Assembly: GCA_017861215.1 (NCBI GenBank)
Contig: JAGFXN010000004.1
Location: 1-18,309 of the forward strand
DNA from: Deltaproteobacteria bacterium
Lineage (GTDB): Bacteria > Desulfobacterota > Desulfuromonadia > Geobacterales > DSM-12255
Reading direction: 5' to 3'
DNA: 18,309 nt
Shown here in pieces: positions 7,279-15,362 of this stretch. The translations under genes and the position numbers were made by a program. Each line of letters opens with the position of its first letter. Position 1 is the stretch's first letter. The notes beneath the pieces are model-generated. The model did no database searches. It saw only the letters and a program-made list of their open reading frames with translations, and was not told where the DNA came from.

Positions 7279-8913
7279 ATGATCCAGCTCGTCGATATCA
7301 GCCGCCAGCACGGCTCCCAGATTCTTTTCCAGAATGCCTCCTTCCAGATTCTTCCCGGCACCAGGACCGGTCTGGTCGGTCCAAACGGCGCCGGCAAGAC
7401 TACCATCTTCCGACTCATTACCGGCGAGGAACACCCGGATTCCGGCGATATCGTCATCCCGAAAAGGACGGTCATCGGCTATTTCTCCCAGGATGTGGGG
7501 GACATGTCCGGCCGGTCGGCTCTGGAAGAGGTGATGGCCGGCAGTGCTGCCACTGTCCGCCTGCGGGAGGAGTTGACGGAGATGGAGGCCAGGATGTGTG
7601 CGCCACTGGCGGATGACGCCATGGCGGCGCTCCTTGAGCGTTACGGCGAGGCGCAGGAGGAGTTTGAGCACCGGGGGGGCTACGATCTGGAGAACCGGGC
7701 CCAGGCGGTCCTCACCGGCCTCGGTATCGGTCCCGACGCCTGGCAGCGGCCGGTGGAGTCGTTCAGCGGCGGCTGGAAGATGCGCATTGCCCTGGCGCGA
7801 ATTCTCACCTTGAACCCGGATCTGCTCCTGCTGGACGAGCCGACCAACCACCTGGACGTGGAGTCGATCATCTGGCTGGAAGAGTGGCTTGCCACGGAAT
7901 TCAAGGGAATGCTCCTGATGACGAGCCACGACCGTGAATTCATGAACCGCACCGTGAGCCGCATTGTCGAGGTTGCCAACCGGACCATCACCACGTACAG
8001 CGGCGACTACGACTTTTACCTCCGTGAACGTGACATCCGGCTGGAGCAGCTGCTGGCAAGCCAGCGCCGCCAACAGGAGATGCTCGCCAAGGAGGAGGAG
8101 TTCATTGCCCGCTTTGCTGCCCGCGCCTCCCATGCGGCGCAGGTGCAGTCACGGGTGAAAAAGCTGGAAAAGATCGAGCGGATCGAAATTCCGCCGGAAC
8201 AGCGGTCGATCAGATTCGAATTTCCCGAACCGCCGCGAAGCGGTGACGATGTGGTGAAGATGGAGGGTCTCGGCAAGGTGTGGGACCTTCCGGAAGGCGG
8301 GAAAAAGCCGGTCTTCGGCGGGGTCTCCGGAATGATCCGCCGCGGTGAGAAGGTGGCGGTGGTAGGGGTGAACGGTGCAGGGAAATCGACCTTCCTCAAG
8401 TGCCTTGCCGGCCAGACCGGGCCAAGCTCGGGGAGTGTCGTCATCGGCGCCAATGTGAACCCCGGTTATTTCAGCCAGCATGCCATGGAGGTTCTCGATC
8501 CGTCCCTGACGGTTTTCGAAACCGTACAGCAAGCGCTTCCCCGGGCCGGCATCGGCGTCATCAAAAACCTCTGTGCCGCCTTTCTGTTCCCTGGGGACGC
8601 AGCGGACAAGCGGGTGGCACAGCTTTCCGGGGGGGAGAAGAGCCGGCTCGTGCTGGCGACGCTGCTGGGGAGGAATGTCAACCTCCTGATCCTCGACGAA
8701 CCGACCAATCACCTCGACATCCAGTCACGGGAGATTCTGCTGGCAATCCTGAAAGAGTTCGCCGGCACGGTAATTCTTGTCAGCCATGACCGGCACTTCC
8801 TGCGGGAACTCGTCGACCGGGTCTTCGAGATCGACCATGGCGAGATGCGGACCTACGAGGGGGATTACGACTACTACCTTCAGAAGAGCGGCCGCGAGGC
8901 CCACGGGGGGTAG
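7279..8913 (+). CDS. ABC-F family ATP-binding protein
   Basis: A soluble protein of 544 residues with two ATP-binding cassettes and no membrane segments, typical of ABC-F proteins that act on the ribosome. First cassette: GPNGAGKTT at 34-42, SGGWKM at 163-168, LLLLDEPTNHLD at 182-193. Second: GVNGAGKST at 363-371, LSGGEK at 449-454, LLILDEPTNHLD at 469-480. A charged linker of the ABC-F type lies between them at about residues 240-330. Each cassette has the catalytic Glu after the Walker B Asp. The ATG at 7279 has AAGGA at 7264-7268. Whether it is a housekeeping translation factor of the YbiT/Uup kind or gives antibiotic protection cannot be settled here; the length is nearer to the former. 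Confidence 0.93.
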   Translation: MIQLVDISRQHGSQILFQNASFQILPGTRTGLVGPNGAGKTTIFRLITGEEHPDSGDIVIPKRTVIGYFSQDVGDMSGRSALEEVMAGSAATVRLREELTEMEARMCAPLADDAMAALLERYGEAQEEFEHRGGYDLENRAQAVLTGLGIGPDAWQRPVESFSGGWKMRIALARILTLNPDLLLLDEPTNHLDVESIIWLEEWLATEFKGMLLMTSHDREFMNRTVSRIVEVANRTITTYSGDYDFYLRERDIRLEQLLASQRRQQEMLAKEEEFIARFAARASHAAQVQSRVKKLEKIERIEIPPEQRSIRFEFPEPPRSGDDVVKMEGLGKVWDLPEGGKKPVFGGVSGMIRRGEKVAVVGVNGAGKSTFLKCLAGQTGPSSGSVVIGANVNPGYFSQHAMEVLDPSLTVFETVQQALPRAGIGVIKNLCAAFLFPGDAADKRVAQLSGGEKSRLVLATLLGRNVNLLILDEPTNHLDIQSREILLAILKEFAGTVILVSHDRHFLRELVDRVFEIDHGEMRTYEGDYDYYLQKSGREAHGG

Positions 8914-9003
8914 AGGCAGAATCAGGGGCAACTGTGAGCGAAGGTGAGTACGTTGCTGCCGCCCGGATCTGAGTAAATGATTACACCTGTCGTTTCTGGA
9001 TGA

Positions 9004-9040
9004 ACAGGGCTGCTATTATTGGTAAAGCAGTCCTGTTTTT
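9004..9040 (+). terminator. Intrinsic terminator after the ABC-F gene
   Basis: An 11-base stem, ACAGGGCTGCT at 9004-9014 and AGCAGTCCTGT at 9026-9036, pairs fully with one G-U pair. The loop has 11 bases and TTTT follows at 9037-9040. It lies 90 bases after the ABC-F stop. On the other strand there is no U-run after the hairpin, so it mainly stops + transcription. Confidence 0.85.
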
Positions 9041-9914
9041 ATTGCCGAGTCTTTTCGGGGATTGCCTTTGACCCTTTCACTTTCAAACTGACTCCCTCTT
9101 CGGTCAGTTTCACCAGGCCATCCCGGTAGAGTCCGCCTATCGCCTTTTTAAAGGTCTTCTTGCTCATCCCCAGAATCTGTTTAATGATTGCCGGTGAGCT
9201 CTGGTCATGCAGGGGCAAGCTGCCGTCATTGGCTGCCAGGACCTTCAGGATAACGTCCCGGGCGTCGGCCACCCCCTCATGTCCCACTTTGCGCAAGGTA
9301 ACATCCAGCTTGCCGTCATCGCGCAGGCGCTTGACATACCCGGTCAGTTGCAAGCCGGTGTCGCTTCCGGCCGGCAATTCGTCCCGATACAGCAGGGCGG
9401 GAAAACGATGGTTGACGATTACTTTGGCGCCCAGTTCGGTGAGCTGCCAGATCAGCAGATCCACCGGCTCGCCTTCATGCAGTTCGGGTCTTGTCTGATC
9501 AAGGCACTCTTCTATACGGCCATTGGCAAACGGCCGACCCTGCTGATCGAGTCCGACTTTCACAAGGTAGCTTCTGCCGACCTGCATCCTGTCAGGCTGA
9601 AGGCTGAACGGCACGAGCAGGTCCTTTGCCAGGCCCCAGTCGAGAAATGCGCCATGCTGATCTACCGACCGGACCGTCAGCAACGCAAACTCGCCAGCCT
9701 GGGCCAACGGCCTGCGGCAGGTTGCCTGCAGCTCATCGGCGACAACCTGATAGAGGAAAACCTCCAGCTGTTCGCCAGGTGTAACCAGGGGCGCTTCCCG
9801 CCGGGGAAGATGCGCCAGCCGTTCGCCGGCCACCAGCCAGATGCCGCGCTGGTCAATGTGGGAGACCTTGAGGGTGTGCAGCCGGCATAATTCAGGTTGT
9901 GCAATGTTTCCCAT
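9039..9914 (-). CDS. cvfB: CvfB/YitL-like S1-domain RNA-binding protein
   Basis: A 291-residue protein of the CvfB family, known from Staphylococcus and Bacillus as an RNA-binding regulator with several S1-like domains and a winged helix. Visible here: an S1-like domain at about residues 72-103 with GAFLDWGLAKDLLVP, a second region at about 147-208 with IVNHRFPALLYRDEL, and a C-terminal winged-helix segment at about 224-280 with IIKQILGMSKKTFKKAIGGLYRDGLV. The start has GGAG six bases upstream. It lies 9 bases after the PhnA-like gene. Its TAA stop at 9039-9041 overlaps the T-run of the facing terminator. The family is clear; the target RNAs are unknown. Confidence 0.88.
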   Translation of the reverse strand: MGNIAQPELCRLHTLKVSHIDQRGIWLVAGERLAHLPRREAPLVTPGEQLEVFLYQVVADELQATCRRPLAQAGEFALLTVRSVDQHGAFLDWGLAKDLLVPFSLQPDRMQVGRSYLVKVGLDQQGRPFANGRIEECLDQTRPELHEGEPVDLLIWQLTELGAKVIVNHRFPALLYRDELPAGSDTGLQLTGYVKRLRDDGKLDVTLRKVGHEGVADARDVILKVLAANDGSLPLHDQSSPAIIKQILGMSKKTFKKAIGGLYRDGLVKLTEEGVSLKVKGSKAIPEKTRQ

Positions 9915-9923
9915 ACGCCTCTC

Positions 9924-10133
9924 CTACACCTTTTTCAGGAAACAGGTTTTCAGTACCAGGGTGCTTTTGCCTTCGCGGCACTCGATTTCCTCATCTTTAG
10001 AGGTCAGGCGGATGTTTTTGAACACCTTGCCCTGCTTCAGGTTGGCGGAAGAGCCTTTCACTTTGAGGTCTTTGATGACCTGTACCGAGTCACCGTCGCT
10101 CAGTTCCTTGCCGTTGCTGTCCTTGACTGCCAT
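9924..10133 (-). CDS. PhnA/YjdM-like small protein (C-terminal domain only)
   Basis: A 69-residue protein matching the conserved C-terminal domain of the PhnA/YjdM family: VKDSNGKELSDGDSV, VIKDLKVKGSS, and KNIRL. Despite the old name, the family has no proven role in phosphonate breakdown. The zinc-ribbon-like N-terminal part of the longer E. coli form (about 110 residues) is absent, so this is the single-domain version. GGAGG lies a few bases before the ATG. The gene heads a two-gene operon with the CvfB-like gene. Confidence 0.9.
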   Translation of the reverse strand: MAVKDSNGKELSDGDSVQVIKDLKVKGSSANLKQGKVFKNIRLTSKDEEIECREGKSTLVLKTCFLKKV

Positions 10134-10175
10134 ATGGCCTCCGTTTCTGGCGCAGAATGTTTTGCATACTCGGCC

Positions 10176-10204
10176 ATGCTAAAGGTAATCCTGCTTCGTG
10201 TCGA
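10176..10204 (-). promoter_or_regulatory. Possible sigma70-type promoter for the phnA-cvfB operon
   Basis: Read on the - strand, TCGACA (10204-10199) is followed after 17 bases by TAGCAT (10181-10176). The -35 box matches TTGACA at five of six positions and the -10 box matches TATAAT at four of six. The leader would be about 35 bases. Not tested beyond the match. Confidence 0.4.
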
Positions 10205-10270
10205 GGAGTCTGTCGGACGTAACGGCAACCTGCTGTACATTCCACTGTCCGTTAGCAATGCATCTGACGC

Positions 10271-10301
10271 AACACAGCCGGGTTTTTGACCCGGCTGTGT
10301 T
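10271..10301 (-). terminator. Perfect 13-base hairpin after the GGDEF-EAL gene (no U-run)
   Basis: AACACAGCCGGGT at 10271-10283 and its exact reverse complement at 10289-10301 enclose a 5-base loop. It lies 48 bases past the stop of the REC-PAS-GGDEF-EAL gene, where a terminator is expected, but neither strand has a T-run after the stem. It may be a transcript-end stabiliser, a Rho-assisted stop, or a protein-binding palindrome. Confidence 0.55.
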
Positions 10302-10349
10302 AGTGATAGCATGAATGAGCAAGGCAAATCAAGAAGACGATACGTCCCC

Positions 10350-12596
10350 TTAGCGAATCTTTTCCGTGCCGAAGGGGGACCCCCCTGATAGAGGCTGTAC
10401 CGGCAGCGCGAGGCAGTCAGCAGGCATCGGCATATTGACCAGAAGGTTTTTGACGTCGGCAGCGGGCACGGGATGGCTGAAGAGATAACCCTGCATGTCA
10501 TCACACCCCAGGTTGCTGAGGATTTTCAACTGGGCACCGGTTTCAACCCCCTCGGCAACCAGGTGCAGGCCAAACCCCCGGGCAATGCCGATAATAGCGT
10601 TGATTATCGGCAGTGTGCTCTGTTTCTGCGACACGTCGCGGACAAAGGACTGGTCAATCTTTATGGCACTGATGGGAAAGCTTCGCAGGTAATTGAGTGA
10701 CGAGTAGCGAGTGCCGAAATCATCGATGGAGATGCGTACGCCTCGATCGCGCAGCAGGCGCATCTTGTCCACGACCCCCGGGGCATCATTCAGGAGCAGG
10801 TTTTCCGTAATCTCGATTTCCAGGAATTCTCCGGGAATGCCGTGGGAGGCCAGATGGGAGAATATCAGCTCGACAATGTCATCACGTTCAAAATCCAGCG
10901 GTGAAAAATTGATTGCCAGCCGCAGGTCCAGAAAGCCGGCTGCACGCCAGTGAGCCAGTTGGCAGAATCCCTCGCCCAGTACCCAATTGGTAATAGATGC
11001 TATCAGACCGTTCTCTTCCGCCAGCTCGATAAAGCCGCTTGGATTCAGCAGCCCATGCACCGGATGGCGCCAGCGGATCAGAGCCTCCAGGCCAACGATA
11101 CGCTGGCTTTTAATATTTACCTGGGGTTGGAAGTGCAGTTCGAATTCTTCTTTGCTAACGGCCTGTCGCAGCTCATTTTCCAGCATAATTCGATCCTGAT
11201 AGAAGCTGTTGCTCTCCGGGCAATAGAATTTCAAGCCGTTTTTGCCATTTGCCTTGGCTTTATACATGGCGAGGTCCGAGTTTCGCAGGAGGATGTCGGC
11301 GGTCTCTCCGTCACGGGGGTACACGGCAATGCCGATGCTGGCGGTAGCACGGAATTCATTGCCCTTGACAGTATACGGCGTCTTGAAATCATCGATGATC
11401 TTGTTGGCAATGATGGTTGCGTTTTCGGAACTATGCAGGTCGGGGAGCAGTACCGTGAATTCATCGCCCCCCTGCCGGGCAAGAGTGTCACCGGCACGCA
11501 TACAGTTCTTCAGGCGGGCGGCAACCTTCTTGAGCAGTTCATCTCCTTCGGCATGGCCGTAGGTGTCGTTGACCAGTTTGAAACGATCCAGGTCGATGAA
11601 CATCACCGCCATGATACTATTGTTGCGGGTGGCATGGGTTATCGCCAGCTCAAGACGGTCTTTGAAGAGCTGTCGGTTCGGCAGTTGGGTAAGATTGTCG
11701 TGCAGAGCCTGAAAGGTGATGGTTTCTTCGGCAAGCTTGCGCTCCGTTATGTCACGGGCCACACCATACGTGCCCAGATAGCGCTTTTTCTGCGTTGCGT
11801 CAGCGGATGGCTGCGTTTCCTTCTCGTAGATGCCTACGGCACTCAGCATGGTCACCACGTGACGATCTTCAAAAATCTTGAATTTGTCATTCTGCTTGCA
11901 TTTCAAGCGGATCTCGAGATTCCTGATTGCCCGATTGTCGCTGCGCCTTTCATTGAAGGCGTAGACAGCCCGGTCCAGGTCTTCTTCATGAACTATGGTG
12001 AAGTAGGGACAACCGATCAGTTCTTCACGGGTAAATCCCAGCAAAGGCTCGATCCTGCTGTTTATAAAGGTGAAACAGCCGGTATCGTCAAGGGTGTAAA
12101 TGATGTCTGGCGAGCTTTCTACGAGAAAGCGGTGCAACCGTTCCGATTGTTCAATGCGCGCCGTCATCAGGACGTTGGTACGTTTCAGGTGAAGGTGATT
12201 CAGGGCGCTGTGGACTTTGTGACGAATGTCGTCGATATCGTGTGGTTTGCGTACGAAATTCACCGCACCGTGGCGTAAGGCTTTGATGGCTGAGTCGATG
12301 CTGTCATCGCCGCTGATAAGGATGACGCTCGTTGATTTCTGATTATTGTTGATCCATTCCAGGATTTCCAGGCCGGAAATATCGGGAAGGTTTATGTCGA
12401 GCAGCACAAGAGCAATGTCATTGTTTTTTATCAGGGAAATGGCTTCTGCGCCGGTGCCGCATTCCAGGATGCTCCGAACGGAGCTTTCAAGCAGAGTCCT
12501 GAGCCCTGAGCGTATCAGGGGCTCATCGTCGACGATCAGCAGCTGTTCCAGGAAGACATGATTCAACACATTCTCCTTTGTCACAAAACCGGTCAT
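10350..12596 (-). CDS. Response regulator with PAS, GGDEF and EAL domains (c-di-GMP synthesis and breakdown)
   Basis: A 748-residue cytoplasmic regulator. The receiver domain (about 17-135) has the acidic pair D23/D24, the phosphorylation site D67 and K117. A PAS domain follows at about 153-295. The GGDEF domain has GGDEF at 376-380 and an intact product-inhibition site RAGD at 367-370, five residues before it. The EAL domain has EAL at 504-506, DDFGTR at 625-630, and EGVET with QGYLF near the end. All catalytic residues I can check are present, so both cyclase and phosphodiesterase activity are possible. One deviation is Arg at 630, where DDFGTG is commoner. The start ATG overlaps the kinase stop as ATGA, with AAAGGA upstream, which favours it over internal GTG/TTG codons. 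It is the obvious partner of the kinase. Confidence 0.95.
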   Translation of the reverse strand: MTGFVTKENVLNHVFLEQLLIVDDEPLIRSGLRTLLESSVRSILECGTGAEAISLIKNNDIALVLLDINLPDISGLEILEWINNNQKSTSVILISGDDSIDSAIKALRHGAVNFVRKPHDIDDIRHKVHSALNHLHLKRTNVLMTARIEQSERLHRFLVESSPDIIYTLDDTGCFTFINSRIEPLLGFTREELIGCPYFTIVHEEDLDRAVYAFNERRSDNRAIRNLEIRLKCKQNDKFKIFEDRHVVTMLSAVGIYEKETQPSADATQKKRYLGTYGVARDITERKLAEETITFQALHDNLTQLPNRQLFKDRLELAITHATRNNSIMAVMFIDLDRFKLVNDTYGHAEGDELLKKVAARLKNCMRAGDTLARQGGDEFTVLLPDLHSSENATIIANKIIDDFKTPYTVKGNEFRATASIGIAVYPRDGETADILLRNSDLAMYKAKANGKNGLKFYCPESNSFYQDRIMLENELRQAVSKEEFELHFQPQVNIKSQRIVGLEALIRWRHPVHGLLNPSGFIELAEENGLIASITNWVLGEGFCQLAHWRAAGFLDLRLAINFSPLDFERDDIVELIFSHLASHGIPGEFLEIEITENLLLNDAPGVVDKMRLLRDRGVRISIDDFGTRYSSLNYLRSFPISAIKIDQSFVRDVSQKQSTLPIINAIIGIARGFGLHLVAEGVETGAQLKILSNLGCDDMQGYLFSHPVPAADVKNLLVNMPMPADCLALPVQPLSGGSPFGTEKIR

Positions 12597-14770
12597 ATCG
12601 TATCCTTTCTCGCCTGAAGCAAACGAATTGTGAAGTCTGTTCCTTTTTCAGGGTAGCTTTGGCAGGATATCGTCCCGCCAAGCTGTTCAACCAGTGACGC
12701 GACTATCGAGAGGCCAACGCCGGAGTGTTCTGGTCGCCGGCCCGGATCAAGCGGTTGGAAAAGGCACTCGATGACATCGGGGGGGATGCCGGGGCCGGTG
12801 TCGCTCAGCTGGATTTCGACAGTGCCTCCAATATTGCCGCTATCTATGACGCGCGTCGCGATACGGAGACGGCCGCCATCCGGCATGGCTTCTGAGCTGT
12901 TTTTCAAGAGGTTGAGCAGGATCTGCTTCAGTCTGTCCCTGTCGGCCTTGGCGACAGGGAGTTCCGGCGCCAGATAGCTGTCGACAATTATGCCGTTGGC
13001 CTCGAACAGCGACTCACCGTAGAGGGCCATCATCCCCTCAATGACGCTGTTGACATTGACGGTTTCCACGGCCGGAGGCTGCTCGGCATGGTCGCCCAGG
13101 TTGCGGATAATCCGTTCTACCCGGGAGATTTCCTCCTTGAGGATGTCCAGTTCACGGCTCACTCCGGTGTCGCCGCCCAGTTTCTGGGAAACGATCTGCA
13201 GATAGTTGTTGATGATGCTGAGCGGGTTGACCACTTCGTGAACAACCTTGCGGGCTTTCTGCTCGAAGTGGCGCGTCAATTCCGCCTCGATCCCGCCACT
13301 GCAATCCCGCAGCATACGGAACGAATCAATGGTTTTGGCCGCTATGGAGGCGAATCCGGTCATCCAGTCACGGGATGCATGGCTGCGTGAGCACCTCTCC
13401 GGAGGAAGTCCGTACACCATGACGCCAATGGACTGTTCCCCGTTACGCATGGGGATGCACAAGAGCCCTTCTGCGCGTACTATCCGTCCAATCTGGATGT
13501 CGCTGAGGAAAGGGGTCGACGGATAGTCTTCATCATAGGAGGAACGCGGTCTGTTTTCCCTGAGAACAGCTGCCGCAAGGCAGTGCGCTGAATCGAGTTG
13601 AATCTCAAGTCGATTCAGCATGGGCGCCTGCCCCTTGATATCGGCACCGGTGAGCACATGCTTGCGGGGATGAACAACCAGAAATACGGGGCGTCCCAGG
13701 CCAAACAGAATCCGGGCTGATTCTCCCAGTGCCCCATACAGTGAGGCCTCATCGGGCAGGGAAAGCAGGCTCTGCTGCAAAGGCTGCATCACGGCCATTG
13801 TCCGTATCTTCGCCTCGAGATGCAATCTGGCTGCGTCCTTGTTGCGTCGTTGCGTAAATGACTGTTCGCGATCAATAAAAGCGGTGCCGAGAATTACCTG
13901 CCCAAGGCGGGAAAGGTCAACTCCCAGGGATGCAGCGCATTCGGCTACACGCTCGCTGGCATGCCGGCAGGCCTCGGAGATGCCGACAGCATCGATACCG
14001 AGAAGGGAGCTGACCGTTTCGATCTCTGCTGAAGGGATTTGCGGTTCATCTTCACCGGTGTCACAGTTGCTGAGTTTATGGGCGGACCAGACTATGCGGC
14101 TGAGAAGATCTGCCGACGCAATCTCCTCTGCGGAGTGGCGGTGGAACATGACAGCGTCTGCCATGAACGAGAGAAGGTCCCATTGTTCCACCAGCCGAGA
14201 ACCGAGCACTGCGCGGTAGGCAACGTCAAGACTGCTCTGGCTGACTGTCAGCAGCGTCCCGTCAGAAGCTGTCTCGCCACTGAGACTGTACCCCTCAGCC
14301 AGTCCGCTTACCAGGAGCAGTTGCCCGATATCATGGAGAAGACCGGCGAGATGTGCTTCCTCAGCATCGGGGTACTGTAGTGCAATGGCCAAAGAGCGGG
14401 CCAGTTCTGCAACCCGCAGAGAGTTCCCCCAAAAGCCGGTGAAATCGAGACTCTGCTCGCCAATGGTCGGTGCAAAGACATTCTGGACTGCCATTGCGGT
14501 GGCAAGTGTCCGCAGCATCCGTATGCCGATGGCAGCCAGGCATGGCTCCAGGTTATAAACAGGGGTTTCTTTCCGGAAAGGCGGAGAGTTGGCAACCGTA
14601 ATGAAGTGGGCAGTTAATGCAGGGTCCTGGGCAACAAGGGAGGCAATATCCCCCATGGGGGTACGCTCGTCTTCAACAAGGGACAGGAAACGAATCAAAA
14701 CCTGTGGCAGTGGTGGCAACGGGATTGATTCAACGGCTTCCAAGATTGTCTGGGGGGCTCTTTCCCTCAT
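12593..14770 (-). CDS. Soluble HDOD-GAF sensor histidine kinase
   Basis: A 725-residue protein without membrane segments. An HDOD domain occupies about 14-210, with LPPLPQVL near the start and HD at 146-147 (LLHDIGQLL). A GAF-like region follows at about 335-490. The kinase core has the phospho-acceptor His at 511 (HEVVNPLSII), an N-box near 617-625 (ILLNLLKNSSEAM), DTGPG at 657-661 and a glycine-rich GVGLSIV near 685. It probably senses a cytoplasmic signal and phosphorylates the receiver domain of the next gene, which overlaps it by 4 bases. AAGGA lies just before the ATG. The ligand is unknown. HDOD domains are seldom shown to be enzymes, so the HD pair does not prove phosphohydrolase activity. 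Confidence 0.93.
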   Translation of the reverse strand: MRERAPQTILEAVESIPLPPLPQVLIRFLSLVEDERTPMGDIASLVAQDPALTAHFITVANSPPFRKETPVYNLEPCLAAIGIRMLRTLATAMAVQNVFAPTIGEQSLDFTGFWGNSLRVAELARSLAIALQYPDAEEAHLAGLLHDIGQLLLVSGLAEGYSLSGETASDGTLLTVSQSSLDVAYRAVLGSRLVEQWDLLSFMADAVMFHRHSAEEIASADLLSRIVWSAHKLSNCDTGEDEPQIPSAEIETVSSLLGIDAVGISEACRHASERVAECAASLGVDLSRLGQVILGTAFIDREQSFTQRRNKDAARLHLEAKIRTMAVMQPLQQSLLSLPDEASLYGALGESARILFGLGRPVFLVVHPRKHVLTGADIKGQAPMLNRLEIQLDSAHCLAAAVLRENRPRSSYDEDYPSTPFLSDIQIGRIVRAEGLLCIPMRNGEQSIGVMVYGLPPERCSRSHASRDWMTGFASIAAKTIDSFRMLRDCSGGIEAELTRHFEQKARKVVHEVVNPLSIINNYLQIVSQKLGGDTGVSRELDILKEEISRVERIIRNLGDHAEQPPAVETVNVNSVIEGMMALYGESLFEANGIIVDSYLAPELPVAKADRDRLKQILLNLLKNSSEAMPDGGRLRIATRVIDSGNIGGTVEIQLSDTGPGIPPDVIECLFQPLDPGRRPEHSGVGLSIVASLVEQLGGTISCQSYPEKGTDFTIRLLQARKDTI

Positions 14771-14813
14771 GTATCCTTAGTTGGCAGCATCCGTGGCGTT
14801 GGTATCTTGTCAG

Positions 14814-14839
14814 TCTGTTGCAGATCCGTCTGCTCGGAT
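14814..14839 (-). other. Overlapping alternative hairpins in the kinase operon leader
   Basis: Three short helices cannot all form together: ATCCG with CGGAT (14824-14828 and 14835-14839), GCAGA with TCTGC (14820-14824 and 14829-14833), and TCTG with CAGA (14814-14817 and 14821-14824). The helices are only 4-5 bases long. The arrangement could be chance. Confidence 0.35.
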
Positions 14840-14966
14840 TGTTGCACCTTGTCTGGATGCCGGCTGCTCTGCCCGCTTGCAGCACCCCAAGAAGCCTTTA
14901 TTGTCACCGCCATGACAGCAGAGGACACGAGTCATCCCGAGACATAGGCATTTTCATTAAATGAAA

Positions 14967-14996
14967 TCTATACTACTGTGCCTGGCAGTAAGTCAA
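14967..14996 (-). promoter_or_regulatory. Sigma70-type promoter for the kinase/GGDEF-EAL operon
   Basis: On the - strand TTGACT (14996-14991) is followed after 18 bases by TATAGA (14972-14967). The -35 box matches the consensus at five positions and the -10 at four. Transcription would start near 14960, leaving a leader of roughly 190 bases before the kinase ATG. Confidence 0.55.
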
Positions 14997-15261
14997 TGTG
15001 AAATCAACGGCACCGGCTGTATCGGCAGCTATAAATCCAGGGTGATTCTGCGCGGTCCTGGCGTGTGACCATGTCCTGGTGCTGGCTATCGTGCTTCTGT
15101 TGATGATCGCCTATGCAAGTTGTGCGTAGTAGCTGCCATGTCGAAAAAATAATATCGTTACACTTTACGGCTGATGCCATGCATAATTATTAAATGTTAT
15201 AAAAAATGCATAAATGATGCCAAATTAAATATGCCTATATTAAGTGCAAGTTATCCTGCAA

Positions 15262-15286
15262 ACAGGGCTGGTTGAATATGCCCTGT
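15262..15286 (-). terminator. Weak hairpin after the penicillin-binding protein gene
   Basis: ACAGGGC at 15262-15268 pairs with GCCCTGT at 15280-15286 around an 11-base loop. On the - strand the stem is followed by only two further T residues (TTG). It lies about 77 bases past the stop, a reasonable place, but the U-run is poor. Confidence 0.4.
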
Positions 15287-15362
15287 AAAGAATACCGACA
15301 TATTCCAATTGTTGATTGTAAAATTCTCTCTGGCTGAGTTCGCTCGTCGGAAGCAGTGACGG

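Larger units (their letters stand above)
14771..15362. other. Intergenic region upstream of the kinase operon
   Basis: 592 bases with no gene I can support. From right to left: a weak hairpin after the penicillin-binding protein gene, an AT-rich tract at about 15140-15330 that stands out from its GC-rich surroundings, a promoter for the kinase operon, and a leader of about 190 bases with small hairpins. In the AT-rich tract TGATGCCA occurs at 15172-15179 and 15215-15222, and ATGCATAA at 15179-15186 and 15206-15213. These nested direct repeats have no known meaning to me. Confidence 0.7.

Noticed and set aside
10950..12278. A 442-codon open frame on the + strand opposite the GGDEF-EAL gene
   Set aside because: It is antisense to a gene with intact receiver, GGDEF and EAL motifs; the product matches nothing known.
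14617..14964. A + strand open frame of 115 codons overlapping the kinase start and leader
   Set aside because: Half is antisense to the kinase N-terminus, there is no good ribosome binding site, and the product has no recognisable features.
14771..15362. A known c-di-GMP (GEMM) riboswitch before the kinase operon
   Set aside because: The conserved GEMM sequence blocks were not found on either strand by eye; a covariance search would be decisive.
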